Shown: positions 8,799 to 18,051, numbered from the stretch's first letter. The stretch is 64,000 nt of DNA from CAXXOK01 sp001604115 (GCA_034928535.1 JAYFOV010000013.1:1-64000); one strand, 5' to 3'. Numbers and translations are program-made. Notes: generated by a model from the letters alone, not told the origin.

Positions 8799-9980
8799 TT
8801 ATTCTTTGACAAAGGTACTTTCATAAATGAACTGTTGCATCGCTTCGATGTTTTCACGGATTCTCGCATCCGTACGGAACACCACCATGGAGCGGCTGGC
8901 GTCGCCGCCGTATTTCCAGGTGCCTTCCAAAGGGAGGCGCAACTGCTCCAGCACGCTTTCGCCGCTTTGCATATGCTGCACCGCTTCCCCACCGATCACC
9001 ACCATACCAAGGCTCATCATGTCAGCCGCGCTCAGGTTGGTTGCACCAAAGGGCAACGCAACCTCGATCAGCTTGACCAGCTTGTTCAGGTCGATATCCT
9101 TCATCACTTGGGTCATCAGGGTCGCCAGCAGTTTGCGCTGGCGCTCGGAGCGGGCAAAATCGTCATCAATGCCGCGGATGCGTGCAAAGGTAACTGCCTG
9201 CATGCCATCCAAATGCTGCAGCCCGTCCACGGCCTTCACTTTCTCGCGCTTGACCTTATCCATGGGCTCTTTGCGCAGCTCATAATTGATGCGGTTGGCC
9301 TCCAGGCTGGTCATATCCATATCCACACCGCCCAGCGCATCAATGATGCTGGCCAGGCCATGGATGTTCACCAAAACATATTTTTCAATGTTCATTTGAA
9401 AGTTGCGGTTTACAGTCTTCATGGCCAGGCGTGCGCCAGCGGCCAGATCGCCATCCTTGCTGCCAAACTTGAACGCAACATTGATGCGGTTTTGATCCTT
9501 ATAGCCGGGAATGGTGACCGCTGTGTCCCGCGTGATGCTGGTGAGCTTTACGGAACCGTTATCCAGGTTGATGGAGCAGATGATCACCGCATCGCTGCGC
9601 CCGGTCATCAGCTCTTCGGATCGGTTATCCACACCCAGCAGGAGGATGTTTGTGACGTTGGCCGGCAGGTCTGCATTGAGCTCCAGATCCGTTGCGTCGG
9701 CATCACCTGCCAGCGCCGTGGCATCGACGGCTGCCGAAAGCTCGTCCAGCAGCGCGCTGTCCTCCGGGCTGTTGTCGCTCGGGTTGGCCGCATCCTCCGT
9801 TGCCCAGGCTTCCCACTGGTCTTTTTCCGCTTCGGTCAGTTCCGGGTTGGCTTCAATGGCGGCCTGCTCATCCTCGGCAGTCTCGCTCAGGGAGCTTTGC
9901 GCCAGCGATGCCATGGGCAGGGTCAACAGGATGGTCGCACACACCAGCAAAGCCAGCAGGCTTTTGAACAAACGGTTCAT
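8799..9980 (-). CDS. LytR-CpsA-Psr (LCP) family cell-wall ligase-like protein
   Basis: This 393-residue protein has an N-terminal membrane segment or signal (about residues 8-28), an acidic Glu/Asp/Ala-rich linker to about 105, and the LCP domain. Family marks include LLLGVDNR, GRSDAVI, ITRDTAV (the Arg-Asp that contacts lipid pyrophosphate), INVAF and FARIRGIDDDFARSERQ. LCP proteins attach glycopolymers or glycoprotein sugars to peptidoglycan outside the membrane. The ATG at 9980 has AAGGAGG upstream. The gene starts 41 bases after the giant surface protein gene, so the pair is likely co-transcribed and may work together at the cell wall. Confidence 0.9.
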   Translation of the reverse strand: MNRLFKSLLALLVCATILLTLPMASLAQSSLSETAEDEQAAIEANPELTEAEKDQWEAWATEDAANPSDNSPEDSALLDELSAAVDATALAGDADATDLELNADLPANVTNILLLGVDNRSEELMTGRSDAVIICSINLDNGSVKLTSITRDTAVTIPGYKDQNRINVAFKFGSKDGDLAAGARLAMKTVNRNFQMNIEKYVLVNIHGLASIIDALGGVDMDMTSLEANRINYELRKEPMDKVKREKVKAVDGLQHLDGMQAVTFARIRGIDDDFARSERQRKLLATLMTQVMKDIDLNKLVKLIEVALPFGATNLSAADMMSLGMVVIGGEAVQHMQSGESVLEQLRLPLEGTWKYGGDASRSMVVFRTDARIRENIEAMQQFIYESTFVKE

Positions 9981-10021
9981 GGATGGTAATCCTCCTTGCG
10001 CTGCGTTTGGCAGCGGCGTTT

Positions 10022-13000
10022 TCACTGGGGAAGCGTTTTGGTCAGGCCGTATAGGCCATTGCGGTCATGGCGCACCATCAGGAAGGGGTTGGTGCGCATG
10101 ACGGCGGTGTAGGGCAGTACCTCAGCCTCGGATGCAGTATAGGGCACCACAAGTCGGCTGTCAAGCGTCTGCACCTTCGTGCCGAAATACTGCAGCGCCA
10201 CGCCTTGCGCACTCAGCTGTTCCAGTGTGAGCCGCTGCACCATATCCATCACGTCAGTGGTGATGGGCTCCGCCTGCGCATCTGCTTCGGTTTTCTTGCC
10301 CACCGTCACTTCACGGACGCCCGGGGTAGTTTCCGCCTGAGCGGCGAGCAGGGAACTGACATTGAAAAGTGTGCGCGCGCTTGGCAGGATGTCTGCGATA
10401 TCCAAAGTCATCATGCCGCTCTGTATCTGGATGGTCACATCCATCATCTGAGCGCCCAGCGCCTTTGCATCCTGCGCGTCGACGGATCGATCCGCCAGCT
10501 CGCGTACGCTGTTCACCGGCGTCATGGAAATTTGGTAGCGTGTGCCCAGGCGTGACATGCCCGCGTCCGCGGCGGCCTTAAGCACCTTCTCGCTGGTTAG
10601 ATCCGCCAGATCCAGCACGCACATGACATCCCCCAGCCTGAAGCCCACCGTGGTGATGCGCTGCTGCTGGAAGCGGCTCAACTGATAGCCGGACAGCGTG
10701 AGCGCGCGCGGGCTCAGCAAGGTGTTGCCATCGTCGTCGGTTTCATAGCCGCCATCGCTGCGCAGCTCCGGCTCCGCCTGCAAGATCACCATGGCTTGGT
10801 CTACCCCACGCCGCAGCCGCAATTCCGGCGTAAAGGGGCGCGATTTGCGGTCGCGCGGATCCATGACCATCTCGCCGTAGCCCACACCGCTGATGTTGAG
10901 TTTGTCCCCTGTGCGCAGGATCAAATCCAGCTTTTTGCCATCACTGAAACGGATCACCTGGTGCACAGGGTCAATCACCTTGAGTGGATCATAGGGCGCA
11001 AAGTGCCCAGGATCCCAGTCGATAAAAAACATGGGGCTGTCCGGATGTACCACCAGCCGATAGTAATCCGGCGCGATGAGCCAGTCCGTGGTAAAGGGAT
11101 AGTTGCCGGGTTCCTCGCCCAGCACGCGCCCGAGCACGCCGGTCACTTCATCGCTGCCATAGAGCGGGTCATAGGTGTAAAAGAAGGGTGGATCCTCCTG
11201 GCCCATTACCTTTCCGGAAGCTTCGGGATAGATGTAGATCATCTTGCGCTCCACCACCACGCTGACCATGCTCACGCCCGGCAGGTATTTGGCATGCCCC
11301 GCAGGGATGGAAACCGCAGCCGTATACTGACCCACATCTGTTGGCGCGCCGGAAAGCTGCGTCGTTCCGCGGTAATAGGTGACGGTTGCGCCCGAGGGGA
11401 TCAACCCGGAGCGGAAGGCAAACGCTTTGCGGTCGTACTCCTTGCTTTGCTCCGCCAGGGTAAATTGCTGTCTGGGCGTGGTGACCGTGAAACTTTTCTG
11501 ATCACTGAAGGTGAAGGCGTCAGCCGTTGCGGCGCTGAGCGTCTGCCCGGCCAGCCGCGCCGCATAGGCGCGGAAAATGACCTCATCCCCCGTTTTGAGC
11601 CCAGGGATGTTGCACTCCCCGCCAAGCCGTTGTACCTGAAGCGCGCTTGCGTCAAAGGTGTCCGGCATGGCGGCTCCGCCGCGGTTTACATATACCTGGA
11701 TGCCCATGGTTTGCGCGCCGGACGCCGTAAAGGTAACGTAGCCTTCGCGGTGGATGGTCAGCCCGCTGATGGTGGGCAACCCCTCCGGATTGGCTGTCCC
11801 GCCGCTGATGATATCCGCATAGGTGTTGGCGCTGTTGAGCACCACCGCCGCCGCATTGGTGATGGCGCGGGAGCGCCATAGCGTCACCTGTCCGTTGGTT
11901 GCCGTGGTCGTGCGGAACGGTGCGCTGCTGCCAATTTTCAGGCTGATGCCAGCATTGCGCACCGGCGTGCCCCCGGCGTCCGCCACATGGATCAAGGTGG
12001 GCACCAGATTGCTCCCCCCCAGCGTGCTGCCGCTGGCCAGCGTCAGGTTGGTGTAGCCGCTGATGGACACATTGGCCGACCCTGCGCTGCTTACCTGACT
12101 GGCATACAGCGCCCCGGTGCCTCCCACCGAAAACGTAGTGCCTGTGCCCAGCGCAATGGCTCCGCCAAGACTGCTGGATCCTTCCAGCGAAAGCGTCACA
12201 TTCGCACCTGTGCCCAGGCTGAGCCCTCCGCCCGTGCGCACTGCGCGCAGGAGCAGGGTGGCTTGCACGCCATCCGCCACACGAATGGCGCCGCTGGCTG
12301 TGCCGTCCGTCAGGATCACATAATTGCCGTTTGCGGTAATGTTCAGGTTGCCGCCGCCCAGCACCAACGTCTGCGTGCCGGTGGGCATTTGGGCAACTTC
12401 CAGCGTTGTGCCCACAGCGCGCACATCATAGCGCATGCCGCTGGCCGGCGTGGGTAAAGGTGCCAAAAAATCATAGCTCACGCCGATCCGCTGCGCGATG
12501 GCGTAGGATCGCCCGCCGTAGGTGAGCGATGTTACCGTGCCCACATCAATCGGCGATGTGAGCGCCTGCCAGTAGCCCGCCCACGTGCCCGCGCTGTTGG
12601 TATAGGAGATGCGAACATCCGCGGCGCATTGCAGCTCGCTCACATTGAGATCGTCCACCGTGAGCGTTCCACTGCCCGTTATCGTTGCTTTGGCGCCCTC
12701 GATCCTGCTGATCCCGTTTGAGCCGGCCAGGTGCAACCTGGCATCCTGATGGAGCGTCAGTATCATCGTACTGCGGAACTGGCCGTTGTTCAGCGCCAGG
12801 GTCACATTGCTCTGATTGACATCCAAACTGTGCGCGATGGGGCTACCCGTGCTGGAAATCACAGAAACGCCCTGCCCGGCCACGGCCGTATAATCATCGA
12901 TTCCATCCATATCGAAGGTGGCGGTCACGCTCGGCGCCGCCGCGACCGAGCGCACGGTGAGCACCGTGCCAATCACTTGACTTTCGTACTGTCCGCCGCG

Positions 13001-14125
13001 GCCCAGCGGCGGCAGCCACAGACTGGCTTGCCCCGCCTCGTCCGGGGTGGTAAAGGGGAGCGATGTGCCATCCAGCGTGGCGGAAGTTGCGCCGCTGGCA
13101 CTGCACAGATACGGGATGTGCCCATTCAGGCTCACGGCGCCCGCCGGCAGGGAAATGCTGCCGCTGCCCATGGTAAAGCGCGCGGTCGCCAAATCATCCA
13201 CCACCAGGATAGAAAGGCTGCCCGTGCCATTGAGCTGCAACTCGCCGCTTCCGGCGCGCATGGCATCCACACGGTTTCTGCTACGAAAATCCACTTGAAC
13301 GGTAGCGTCGCTGCCCACTGTCAGGCGGCCGATACGTACGCCATCCAAAATCAACGCCACCGCCAGATTATCGCTGATGACCAGATTGCTGAGCGCCGTG
13401 CCCCCCGAGAGGGTATAGGTTCCGCTTCGGTAAATGGTGGTGGTGCCATCAATCAGGCCATAAGCGCCGGATCTGACCAGCGCCATCGTCAGGGGCGCGC
13501 TGGCCAGGGTCATGGCATCCTCCGGCTGGTTGGCGATGAGCCATGCTCCATACTCGCACAGCGCCGTCAACTTGCCGCTGCCATCCAGCGCGACATGCCG
13601 GCAACCCAGCGTGTGGCAAACGGGTGCGGTCGGCATAGGCGTCTGGGTGCTGGCCGGGGTAACGGAGGCTGTTGGCGTTGGCACGTCACTGGGTGCGGCG
13701 GACGCTTCCGGCGTAGCAGAATCTTCGGGGGTAGCGGAGGCCTCCGGGGCGGCCGAATCCTCCGGGGTGGCGGTTGCTTCCGGGGTCGAGGATGCATCCG
13801 GTGTGGCAGTCGTGTCTGGTGTGGGGGATGCCTCGGGCGTCGCAGACTCCTCCGGCGTTGCGGTGACCTCCGCCGTGGCAGTTTCCGCCGTCAGGATGGT
13901 CACCTCCGGCGCGGGCGCGGATGCAGCCAGCGTAGCGGTTGCCGCGCGGGTGGCAGTGGGGGTGTCTTCAGGCGCAGGGGTGGTGGGCAGGACTGTTTCC
14001 GGCTCCCCTGTCGCGGTGGGCAGCACTTCTGCCAGCACTGGCATCCCTATCCCTTGCAGGAGCATGAGTATGCAAAGCACAATCGCCAGCAGGCTGCGCC
14101 GCCGTTTCCAAGCCGGATGTTTCAT
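10022..14125 (-). CDS. giant secreted surface protein with beta-rich repeats and MBG-like domains
   Basis: The 1367-residue product has a signal peptide (residues about 10-34, ending VLAEV), then a roughly 130-residue Thr/Pro/Glu/Ala linker with ATPE-type repeats. Residues about 190-800 form long tracts of short beta repeats (GTYTLSGG, LVISDNLAVALILDG, GSGTLTVDD), like carbohydrate-binding beta-helix domains. Near residues 930-1060 are MBG-type repeats (YDRKAFAF...GATVTYYRGT and GKVMGQEDPPF). The C-terminal 300 residues are unrecognised. I see no LPXTG, SLH or C-terminal membrane anchor, so how it is held is unknown. The ATG at 14125 has GGAGGG 7 bases upstream. It is followed by the LCP gene. 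Confidence 0.85.
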   Translation of the reverse strand: MKHPAWKRRRSLLAIVLCILMLLQGIGMPVLAEVLPTATGEPETVLPTTPAPEDTPTATRAATATLAASAPAPEVTILTAETATAEVTATPEESATPEASPTPDTTATPDASSTPEATATPEDSAAPEASATPEDSATPEASAAPSDVPTPTASVTPASTQTPMPTAPVCHTLGCRHVALDGSGKLTALCEYGAWLIANQPEDAMTLASAPLTMALVRSGAYGLIDGTTTIYRSGTYTLSGGTALSNLVISDNLAVALILDGVRIGRLTVGSDATVQVDFRSRNRVDAMRAGSGELQLNGTGSLSILVVDDLATARFTMGSGSISLPAGAVSLNGHIPYLCSASGATSATLDGTSLPFTTPDEAGQASLWLPPLGRGGQYESQVIGTVLTVRSVAAAPSVTATFDMDGIDDYTAVAGQGVSVISSTGSPIAHSLDVNQSNVTLALNNGQFRSTMILTLHQDARLHLAGSNGISRIEGAKATITGSGTLTVDDLNVSELQCAADVRISYTNSAGTWAGYWQALTSPIDVGTVTSLTYGGRSYAIAQRIGVSYDFLAPLPTPASGMRYDVRAVGTTLEVAQMPTGTQTLVLGGGNLNITANGNYVILTDGTASGAIRVADGVQATLLLRAVRTGGGLSLGTGANVTLSLEGSSSLGGAIALGTGTTFSVGGTGALYASQVSSAGSANVSISGYTNLTLASGSTLGGSNLVPTLIHVADAGGTPVRNAGISLKIGSSAPFRTTTATNGQVTLWRSRAITNAAAVVLNSANTYADIISGGTANPEGLPTISGLTIHREGYVTFTASGAQTMGIQVYVNRGGAAMPDTFDASALQVQRLGGECNIPGLKTGDEVIFRAYAARLAGQTLSAATADAFTFSDQKSFTVTTPRQQFTLAEQSKEYDRKAFAFRSGLIPSGATVTYYRGTTQLSGAPTDVGQYTAAVSIPAGHAKYLPGVSMVSVVVERKMIYIYPEASGKVMGQEDPPFFYTYDPLYGSDEVTGVLGRVLGEEPGNYPFTTDWLIAPDYYRLVVHPDSPMFFIDWDPGHFAPYDPLKVIDPVHQVIRFSDGKKLDLILRTGDKLNISGVGYGEMVMDPRDRKSRPFTPELRLRRGVDQAMVILQAEPELRSDGGYETDDDGNTLLSPRALTLSGYQLSRFQQQRITTVGFRLGDVMCVLDLADLTSEKVLKAAADAGMSRLGTRYQISMTPVNSVRELADRSVDAQDAKALGAQMMDVTIQIQSGMMTLDIADILPSARTLFNVSSLLAAQAETTPGVREVTVGKKTEADAQAEPITTDVMDMVQRLTLEQLSAQGVALQYFGTKVQTLDSRLVVPYTASEAEVLPYTAVMRTNPFLMVRHDRNGLYGLTKTLPQ
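13676..13872 (-). repeat. imperfect ATPE/SATPEA coding repeat
   Basis: Within the surface protein, about 65 residues consist of short units such as ATPEES, ATPEAS, ATPDAS, ATPEDS. The DNA is correspondingly repetitive with drift in third positions. It encodes an extended, likely O-glycosylated or wall-spanning linker; that role is an inference from composition. Confidence 0.7.
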
Positions 14126-14173
14126 GAGCAGTCCCTCCAACACGCGAGTTTCCGATGGCATGGTTTCCTATAG

Positions 14174-14202
14174 AACAAAACGTTTCTGCAAGCCGTTTTG
14201 TT
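14174..14202. repeat. inverted repeat upstream of the surface-protein gene
   Basis: AACAAAACG (14174-14182) and CGTTTTGTT (14194-14202) form a perfect 9-bp inverted repeat around 11 bases, about 50 bases ahead of the surface-protein start and past the queT stop. It may be an operator or a weak terminator. No clear -35/-10 pair was found here. Confidence 0.35.
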
Positions 14203-14267
14203 CACTGTTCCGAAAAAAACGTCTGTCCAGGGTAGCTCGTTTCCTTGGCCGGTATCCCGTTGCGGGA

Positions 14268-14771
14268 TCATTGATCCGGGTGCGAACCGCCCAGGGCGCG
14301 CATGCCCGGCACACGTGCCAGCGCCAGCACCAGCGGAATGCCAAGTCCATAAACGACCACGGCCTGCCCGATGGCGATGCTCCCCATGGTGGGCAGGAGC
14401 AAAACATCCGCCAGGGTGAAGTGCAGCACCACCCCAATGACCACGGCGTTGACCGCCACGGGCATCAGCGCGGCCAGCCACAACGGTTTACGGAAGCGGC
14501 GGGTCAGGATGGCCGCACCCAGTGTGGCCAGCGTGCCAAACACAACATCCCACGGGGTGGCGCTTCCAAAGAGGTTGGCGATCAGGCAGCCAAGTGCCAA
14601 ACCGGGCACCGCCTGCGGCAATAAAACCGGCAGCATCGTGAGTGCCTCTGCAATGCGAAACTGCACCGGTCCATAGCTGATGGCGGAGAATAGCAGCGTC
14701 AGTGCCGCATACAGGGCGGCGACCGCTGCCGCGATGGTCAGATCTCTGGTCGTAAACGAAGGTTTTTGCAT
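14268..14771 (-). CDS. queT: QueT-type queuosine precursor ECF substrate-binding subunit
   Basis: The 167-residue, very hydrophobic protein has about five membrane segments. The segment with QFRIAEALTMLPVL followed by GLALGCLIANLFG is the typical QueT signature. QueT is the S component that captures queuosine precursors for an energy-coupling factor transporter; the shared ATPase module would be elsewhere. The ATG at 14771 has GGAGG 7 bases upstream. It lies downstream of the primosome operon on the same strand, separated by a hairpin-rich stretch. I looked there for a preQ1 riboswitch and did not find a match. Confidence 0.82.
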   Translation of the reverse strand: MQKPSFTTRDLTIAAAVAALYAALTLLFSAISYGPVQFRIAEALTMLPVLLPQAVPGLALGCLIANLFGSATPWDVVFGTLATLGAAILTRRFRKPLWLAALMPVAVNAVVIGVVLHFTLADVLLLPTMGSIAIGQAVVVYGLGIPLVLALARVPGMRALGGSHPDQ

Positions 14772-14817
14772 GGTATATCCTCCAAACATGCGCCCGGAAA
14801 GGGCGATTCTAATTGAT

Positions 14818-14972
14818 GCCTTTTGCCATGGTAACAGCTGAAACCGTTACCGGAGCAAAAGGCTTCCATAAACCGCACTGGGCTGCCTGAAACGGCGGTT
14901 TCAGCAGCCCAGGCGTGCAATGGTAAGCAATGCAACCGCTGTGCACCGGCGCTGACCAGCGGAGGTGCACAG
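14818..14972. repeat. three strong hairpins between queT and the ArsC-like gene
   Basis: Hairpin A (14818-14863): GCCTTTTGC/GCAAAAGGC plus GGTAAC/GTTACC. Hairpin B (14878-14912): a 15-bp stem with one bulged base, CTGGGCTGC-TGAAAC with its complement. Hairpin C (14939-14972): CTGTGCACC/GGTGCACAG. None is followed by a U-run. This 330-base gap (14772-15106) holds no gene. It could be processing or attenuation structure for queT or the end of the primosome transcript. Confidence 0.55.
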
Positions 14973-15106
14973 TGCCGCGAGCGCGCACTGCTGCTTTTCC
15001 GTTGGGTTGTGGCAACCTGCGGCCTGCTGCGTAGCGCGACTGGGCACAGGTTATCCAGTGTTCAGCGACAGGCCTCATCCCCGCAGCGCCGGAACCGTCC
15101 GTGCCA

Positions 15107-15460
15107 CTAAGCGTCCGCCGCAAGCCACGCCTGCCACGCCGCTTCATCTACCCCAACGGTCGCCCGGGTACCGTTGCGCACGATGGGGCTCACCAGCGCC
15201 ATTGGATCGTTTTGCAGCTCGGACAGGATCAGGCTTTCACTGCTCATGTGCGCCACAGGGCGCTCCAGCGCCTTCATCCCAGAGCGATCCACCAGAGCGG
15301 AGGCATTGCCGGCCGCTTTGGCAAAAATGGCAAGCTCCTTGACCCCCAGCTTATGCTTTTTCAAATCCACCAGCTGGTAAGGCACGCGTCGCTCCTTGAA
15401 AAACCGCTCGGCTTTGAGCACATCGGGGTTCTTTTTGCCTACATAGATCTGGATGTTCAT
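15107..15460 (-). CDS. ArsC/Spx-like thioredoxin-fold protein lacking the catalytic Cys
   Basis: The 117-residue protein has the ArsC/Spx fold pattern: a first beta strand (IQIYVG), a helix (VLKAERFFKERRVPYQLVDL), and a late Arg in NGTRATVGV. The usual CxxC or CxxS after the first strand is replaced by KKNPDVLKA, and the protein contains no Cys at all. It therefore cannot be a classical arsenate reductase. The start overlaps the stop of the DnaI-type gene (15457-15460), so they are translationally coupled and in one operon with dnaD. A binding or regulatory role is possible but not shown. Confidence 0.75.
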   Translation of the reverse strand: MNIQIYVGKKNPDVLKAERFFKERRVPYQLVDLKKHKLGVKELAIFAKAAGNASALVDRSGMKALERPVAHMSSESLILSELQNDPMALVSPIVRNGTRATVGVDEAAWQAWLAADA

Positions 15461-16461
15461 TCGCCCTGCCCGCCCTTTCCCGGTTTGCCGAGCCGCTCCC
15501 GCACGTCCCCGCCGATGAATTTGAGCACGCGCACGCGGCTCTCGTCCAGCAGGCGGGAAGTGATGCGCTCCGTATAACGCGCCCGGAGTTCCGCGATGTT
15601 CAGGTTGGTGGAGATCACAGTGTGGCGGTTTGCGTTTTGCCGCTCATTGAAGAGGTTAAACAGCTGCGTGACTGTGATGTTTTCCATCAGTGGCTCGGTG
15701 CCCAGATCGTCGATCAGCAGCAGCGGCGCTTCCATCAACGGTTCCAGCCGCTCGCTGTTGTTCTCAAAATATGCTTTGCGCATGATGTCCATAAGTTTAT
15801 AGGCACTCACATACTGCACGCCGTAGCCACGCTGCGTGACTCGGTGGGCGATAGCATGCATCAGAAACGTCTTGCCCAAACCGCTCTTACCGGTAAAGAG
15901 CATGTCGGTAACTCCGGTGTCCGGATAGCTGTCGGCGTAGCGCTCGCAAATGGCGCGGTTCTGTTTCATGAGTACCCGTTGGCTCAGTTTGCCCAGCACA
16001 GGCTCTTCGCTGAAGCACCCATCCTGATAGTTTTCAAACGTTTGGGAAGGTTTAAGCCCCAGCTCCCCCAGCATACGGCGGTTCAGCTCGCCTTCAAAAC
16101 AGCTGCACATGCGCCGCGTGGGGTCATAGACATACCCCTCATCCTTGCAAAGGGGGCAGGTATAAACAGGGGCCAGCGCATCCGCCGGAAGGCCGGCCGC
16201 CTGTAGCGCGGCGGCGATTTTGCTATTGTATATCTCCAGCGCCCCGGTCAGGTTCGCGTTGCTGTTTTCATCCTTTTGGGCGGGATACAGCGCGTTGCGC
16301 AGGCCGCCCATCAAAGCAGCACGGCGCGCGTCCAGCAAGAGGCGCAGCCCCTCGCAACGGTCGCACACCTCGCGCACGCGCTCCTCGTATACGCGCAGGT
16401 TATCCTCGCGCCGCGCTCCGTATTCCTGCTGCAGGAGCAGCACCATCCGCTCACGTGTCAT
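15457..16461 (-). CDS. DnaI/DnaC-type replicative helicase loader (AAA+ ATPase)
   Basis: The 334-residue protein has a coiled N-terminal part, a zinc-binding segment with CPLC (about residue 101) and CSC about 18 residues later, and an AAA+ core with Walker A GKSGLGKT and Walker B LLLIDDLG, followed by STNLN sensor 1. It loads DnaB-type helicase at origins and restarted forks. It overlaps the DnaD-type gene upstream by 11 bases, a pairing typical for Firmicutes. No AUG spacing problem is seen: the start lies inside the end of the preceding gene. Confidence 0.9.
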   Translation of the reverse strand: MTRERMVLLLQQEYGARREDNLRVYEERVREVCDRCEGLRLLLDARRAALMGGLRNALYPAQKDENSNANLTGALEIYNSKIAAALQAAGLPADALAPVYTCPLCKDEGYVYDPTRRMCSCFEGELNRRMLGELGLKPSQTFENYQDGCFSEEPVLGKLSQRVLMKQNRAICERYADSYPDTGVTDMLFTGKSGLGKTFLMHAIAHRVTQRGYGVQYVSAYKLMDIMRKAYFENNSERLEPLMEAPLLLIDDLGTEPLMENITVTQLFNLFNERQNANRHTVISTNLNIAELRARYTERITSRLLDESRVRVLKFIGGDVRERLGKPGKGGQGE

Positions 16462-17965
16462 AGCGCAGCGCCTCCTCGATTTCCTCTTGCGTCAGCCCGG
16501 TATATTTGTCCCCCACATATTCACGCTGTTCATAGCGTTGCTCGATCACGGTTTTGCCCTGCGGCTTGCCGGGAGCGGCTTGCTGCTGGTAGCGTTCCAC
16601 ATGCCGGGCATGATCAGCCTCCGCCGCCGCCACGCTGGTTACGCCGTTTTGATGATAATCGCCCAGCACCTTATCCAAAAACGCCATGGGCACGTTTTTG
16701 CCCACGCTGTATTCGGCGGCCTTGAGCAGCACATCCATGCCAAAACCCCAATCCGCGCGCCATTTTTGCAGCAGCTCCCGATCCCGCGGCGTGGGCAGGT
16801 TGCCCACGCCCATGGTTTGGAACAGCGCGCGCAGCTGCTCGTTTTGTTCTCTGATCAGTGCCAGATAGCCCTCCACATCCTGCGGGGTGGTCAGGCCTTT
16901 CTTGCTCCAGGCCTCCACCAGCTCCACCAGCTTATCCAGCGATTGAGTCTTTTTCTTGCGGCTGATCTCGCGGGCGGCCAGCACAATGGTTTCATGCGGC
17001 AACTGGGTCAGCATGTCCCGGTAAACCAGGCGCACGGTTTCCTCGTTGGCGTTGGCGCCCAGCCCTGCGGCACGCAGCACCTCGCGGATGCACTCCGCTT
17101 CGCTTTTCTCTTTTTGCAGCTGGTGGGTCAGCTGCTCTGCGCTGGTTGCTTTGCGACCCGCACGCTCGCCAATGCCGCGCAAAATGCTGTCCAGATACTT
17201 GAAGCTCGGGTCCCCGCCTGTCATCTCGGCACAGGCGGTTTCCACCGCCTTGGGCGCAAAGCCCCATTCCTTTGTCCATTTCAGGTACAGGTCGATCTCG
17301 TCCACCGTTGGGGCGCGGAATTTGCTCATCCGGCGCAGTACACGCTGGGTGCCTTCCCACGCTGCCTGACTGCGGGCAAAAAACTGCTCCGCATCCTCCA
17401 GGGAGGTGATGTGGCGTTCCGTCAACTCGACCGCCAGCTTTTGCGCATCCTTAAAGCTGAAGTGCACGCCCCGGGTGCTGGCCAGGTGTTGCACCAGTAG
17501 CAGCACCACCTCGCGCGGCAGACCGAGCTGCTCCACCCACTCATAGCAAAGCTGCGTCTCGCCGCCATGAAGCTTGCGCTTTTCCCCAAAGATGGCGTAA
17601 AGCGCCTGAGCAAACTGCATGTATCCTTCATCCTGGGGCATAGCCTGCCGCCCCAGCACTGCCTGCTGCACGTTGTTGTAGGTAAAGCGCAGCGGTTTAT
17701 CCTGTGTGCGCGTGACCAGTCGGCAGCGCTCCCAGTATTGGAATGCCGCCAGCACATCGCTTTCCTCCATGCTCAATTCCCGCGCCAGCGAAGCGGCCGA
17801 GAGCCCTTCCCCCGCCGCCGCCGGGAAATGCGCATACAGCAGCCCATACAAATATACCTTGACGTAGCCTTCCGGCGCGTGGGGCATATATTCACAGATA
17901 AACGCATTGGGTAGCGCGGTCGCATCCCACAGGATGCCCGCCTTGTCCGGTTCAAAGAGCGCCAT
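16451..17965 (-). CDS. DnaD/DnaB-type primosome protein
   Basis: The 504-residue protein starts with a winged-helix-like region (SLARELSMEESDVLAAFQYWERCRLV) and has DnaD-like helical repeats further on, ending near YSVGKNVPMAFLDKVLGDYHQNG, which matches the YxxxI-type C-terminal DnaD motif region. Such proteins remodel DNA and recruit the helicase loader during initiation and restart. The ATG at 17965 has AGGAGG 7 bases upstream. It is the first gene of a minus-strand operon with the loader and the ArsC-like gene, and it diverges from dnaE. Confidence 0.85.
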   Translation of the reverse strand: MALFEPDKAGILWDATALPNAFICEYMPHAPEGYVKVYLYGLLYAHFPAAAGEGLSAASLARELSMEESDVLAAFQYWERCRLVTRTQDKPLRFTYNNVQQAVLGRQAMPQDEGYMQFAQALYAIFGEKRKLHGGETQLCYEWVEQLGLPREVVLLLVQHLASTRGVHFSFKDAQKLAVELTERHITSLEDAEQFFARSQAAWEGTQRVLRRMSKFRAPTVDEIDLYLKWTKEWGFAPKAVETACAEMTGGDPSFKYLDSILRGIGERAGRKATSAEQLTHQLQKEKSEAECIREVLRAAGLGANANEETVRLVYRDMLTQLPHETIVLAAREISRKKKTQSLDKLVELVEAWSKKGLTTPQDVEGYLALIREQNEQLRALFQTMGVGNLPTPRDRELLQKWRADWGFGMDVLLKAAEYSVGKNVPMAFLDKVLGDYHQNGVTSVAAAEADHARHVERYQQQAAPGKPQGKTVIEQRYEQREYVGDKYTGLTQEEIEEALRYDT

Positions 17966-18021
17966 GCCAACGCCTCCTGCTTTCATCACTCCACTGTGGG
18001 CGATCCATGCCCGCGCCTTTC

Positions 18022-18051
18022 AGTATAACACAGGCGCAGGCTGCCGGGCAA
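18022..18051 (-). promoter_or_regulatory. promoter of the primosome operon
   Basis: On the minus strand TTGCCC (18046-18051), an 18-base spacer and TATACT (18022-18027). The -35 box is inside the inverted repeat shared with the dnaE promoter. Confidence 0.65.

Noticed and set aside
13640..13880. regular short repeats resembling a CRISPR or satellite array
   Set aside because: The units are 6-9 codons, keep a reading frame and encode ATPE-type linker repeats; there are no equal-length unique spacers.
14772..14880. preQ1 riboswitch ahead of queT
   Set aside because: Searched for because of the gene, but the conserved loop and A-rich tail of preQ1-I and the preQ1-II blocks are not there.
15107..15460. 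arsenate reductase
   Set aside because: The fold fits ArsC, but the protein has no cysteine, so the known reaction is not possible.
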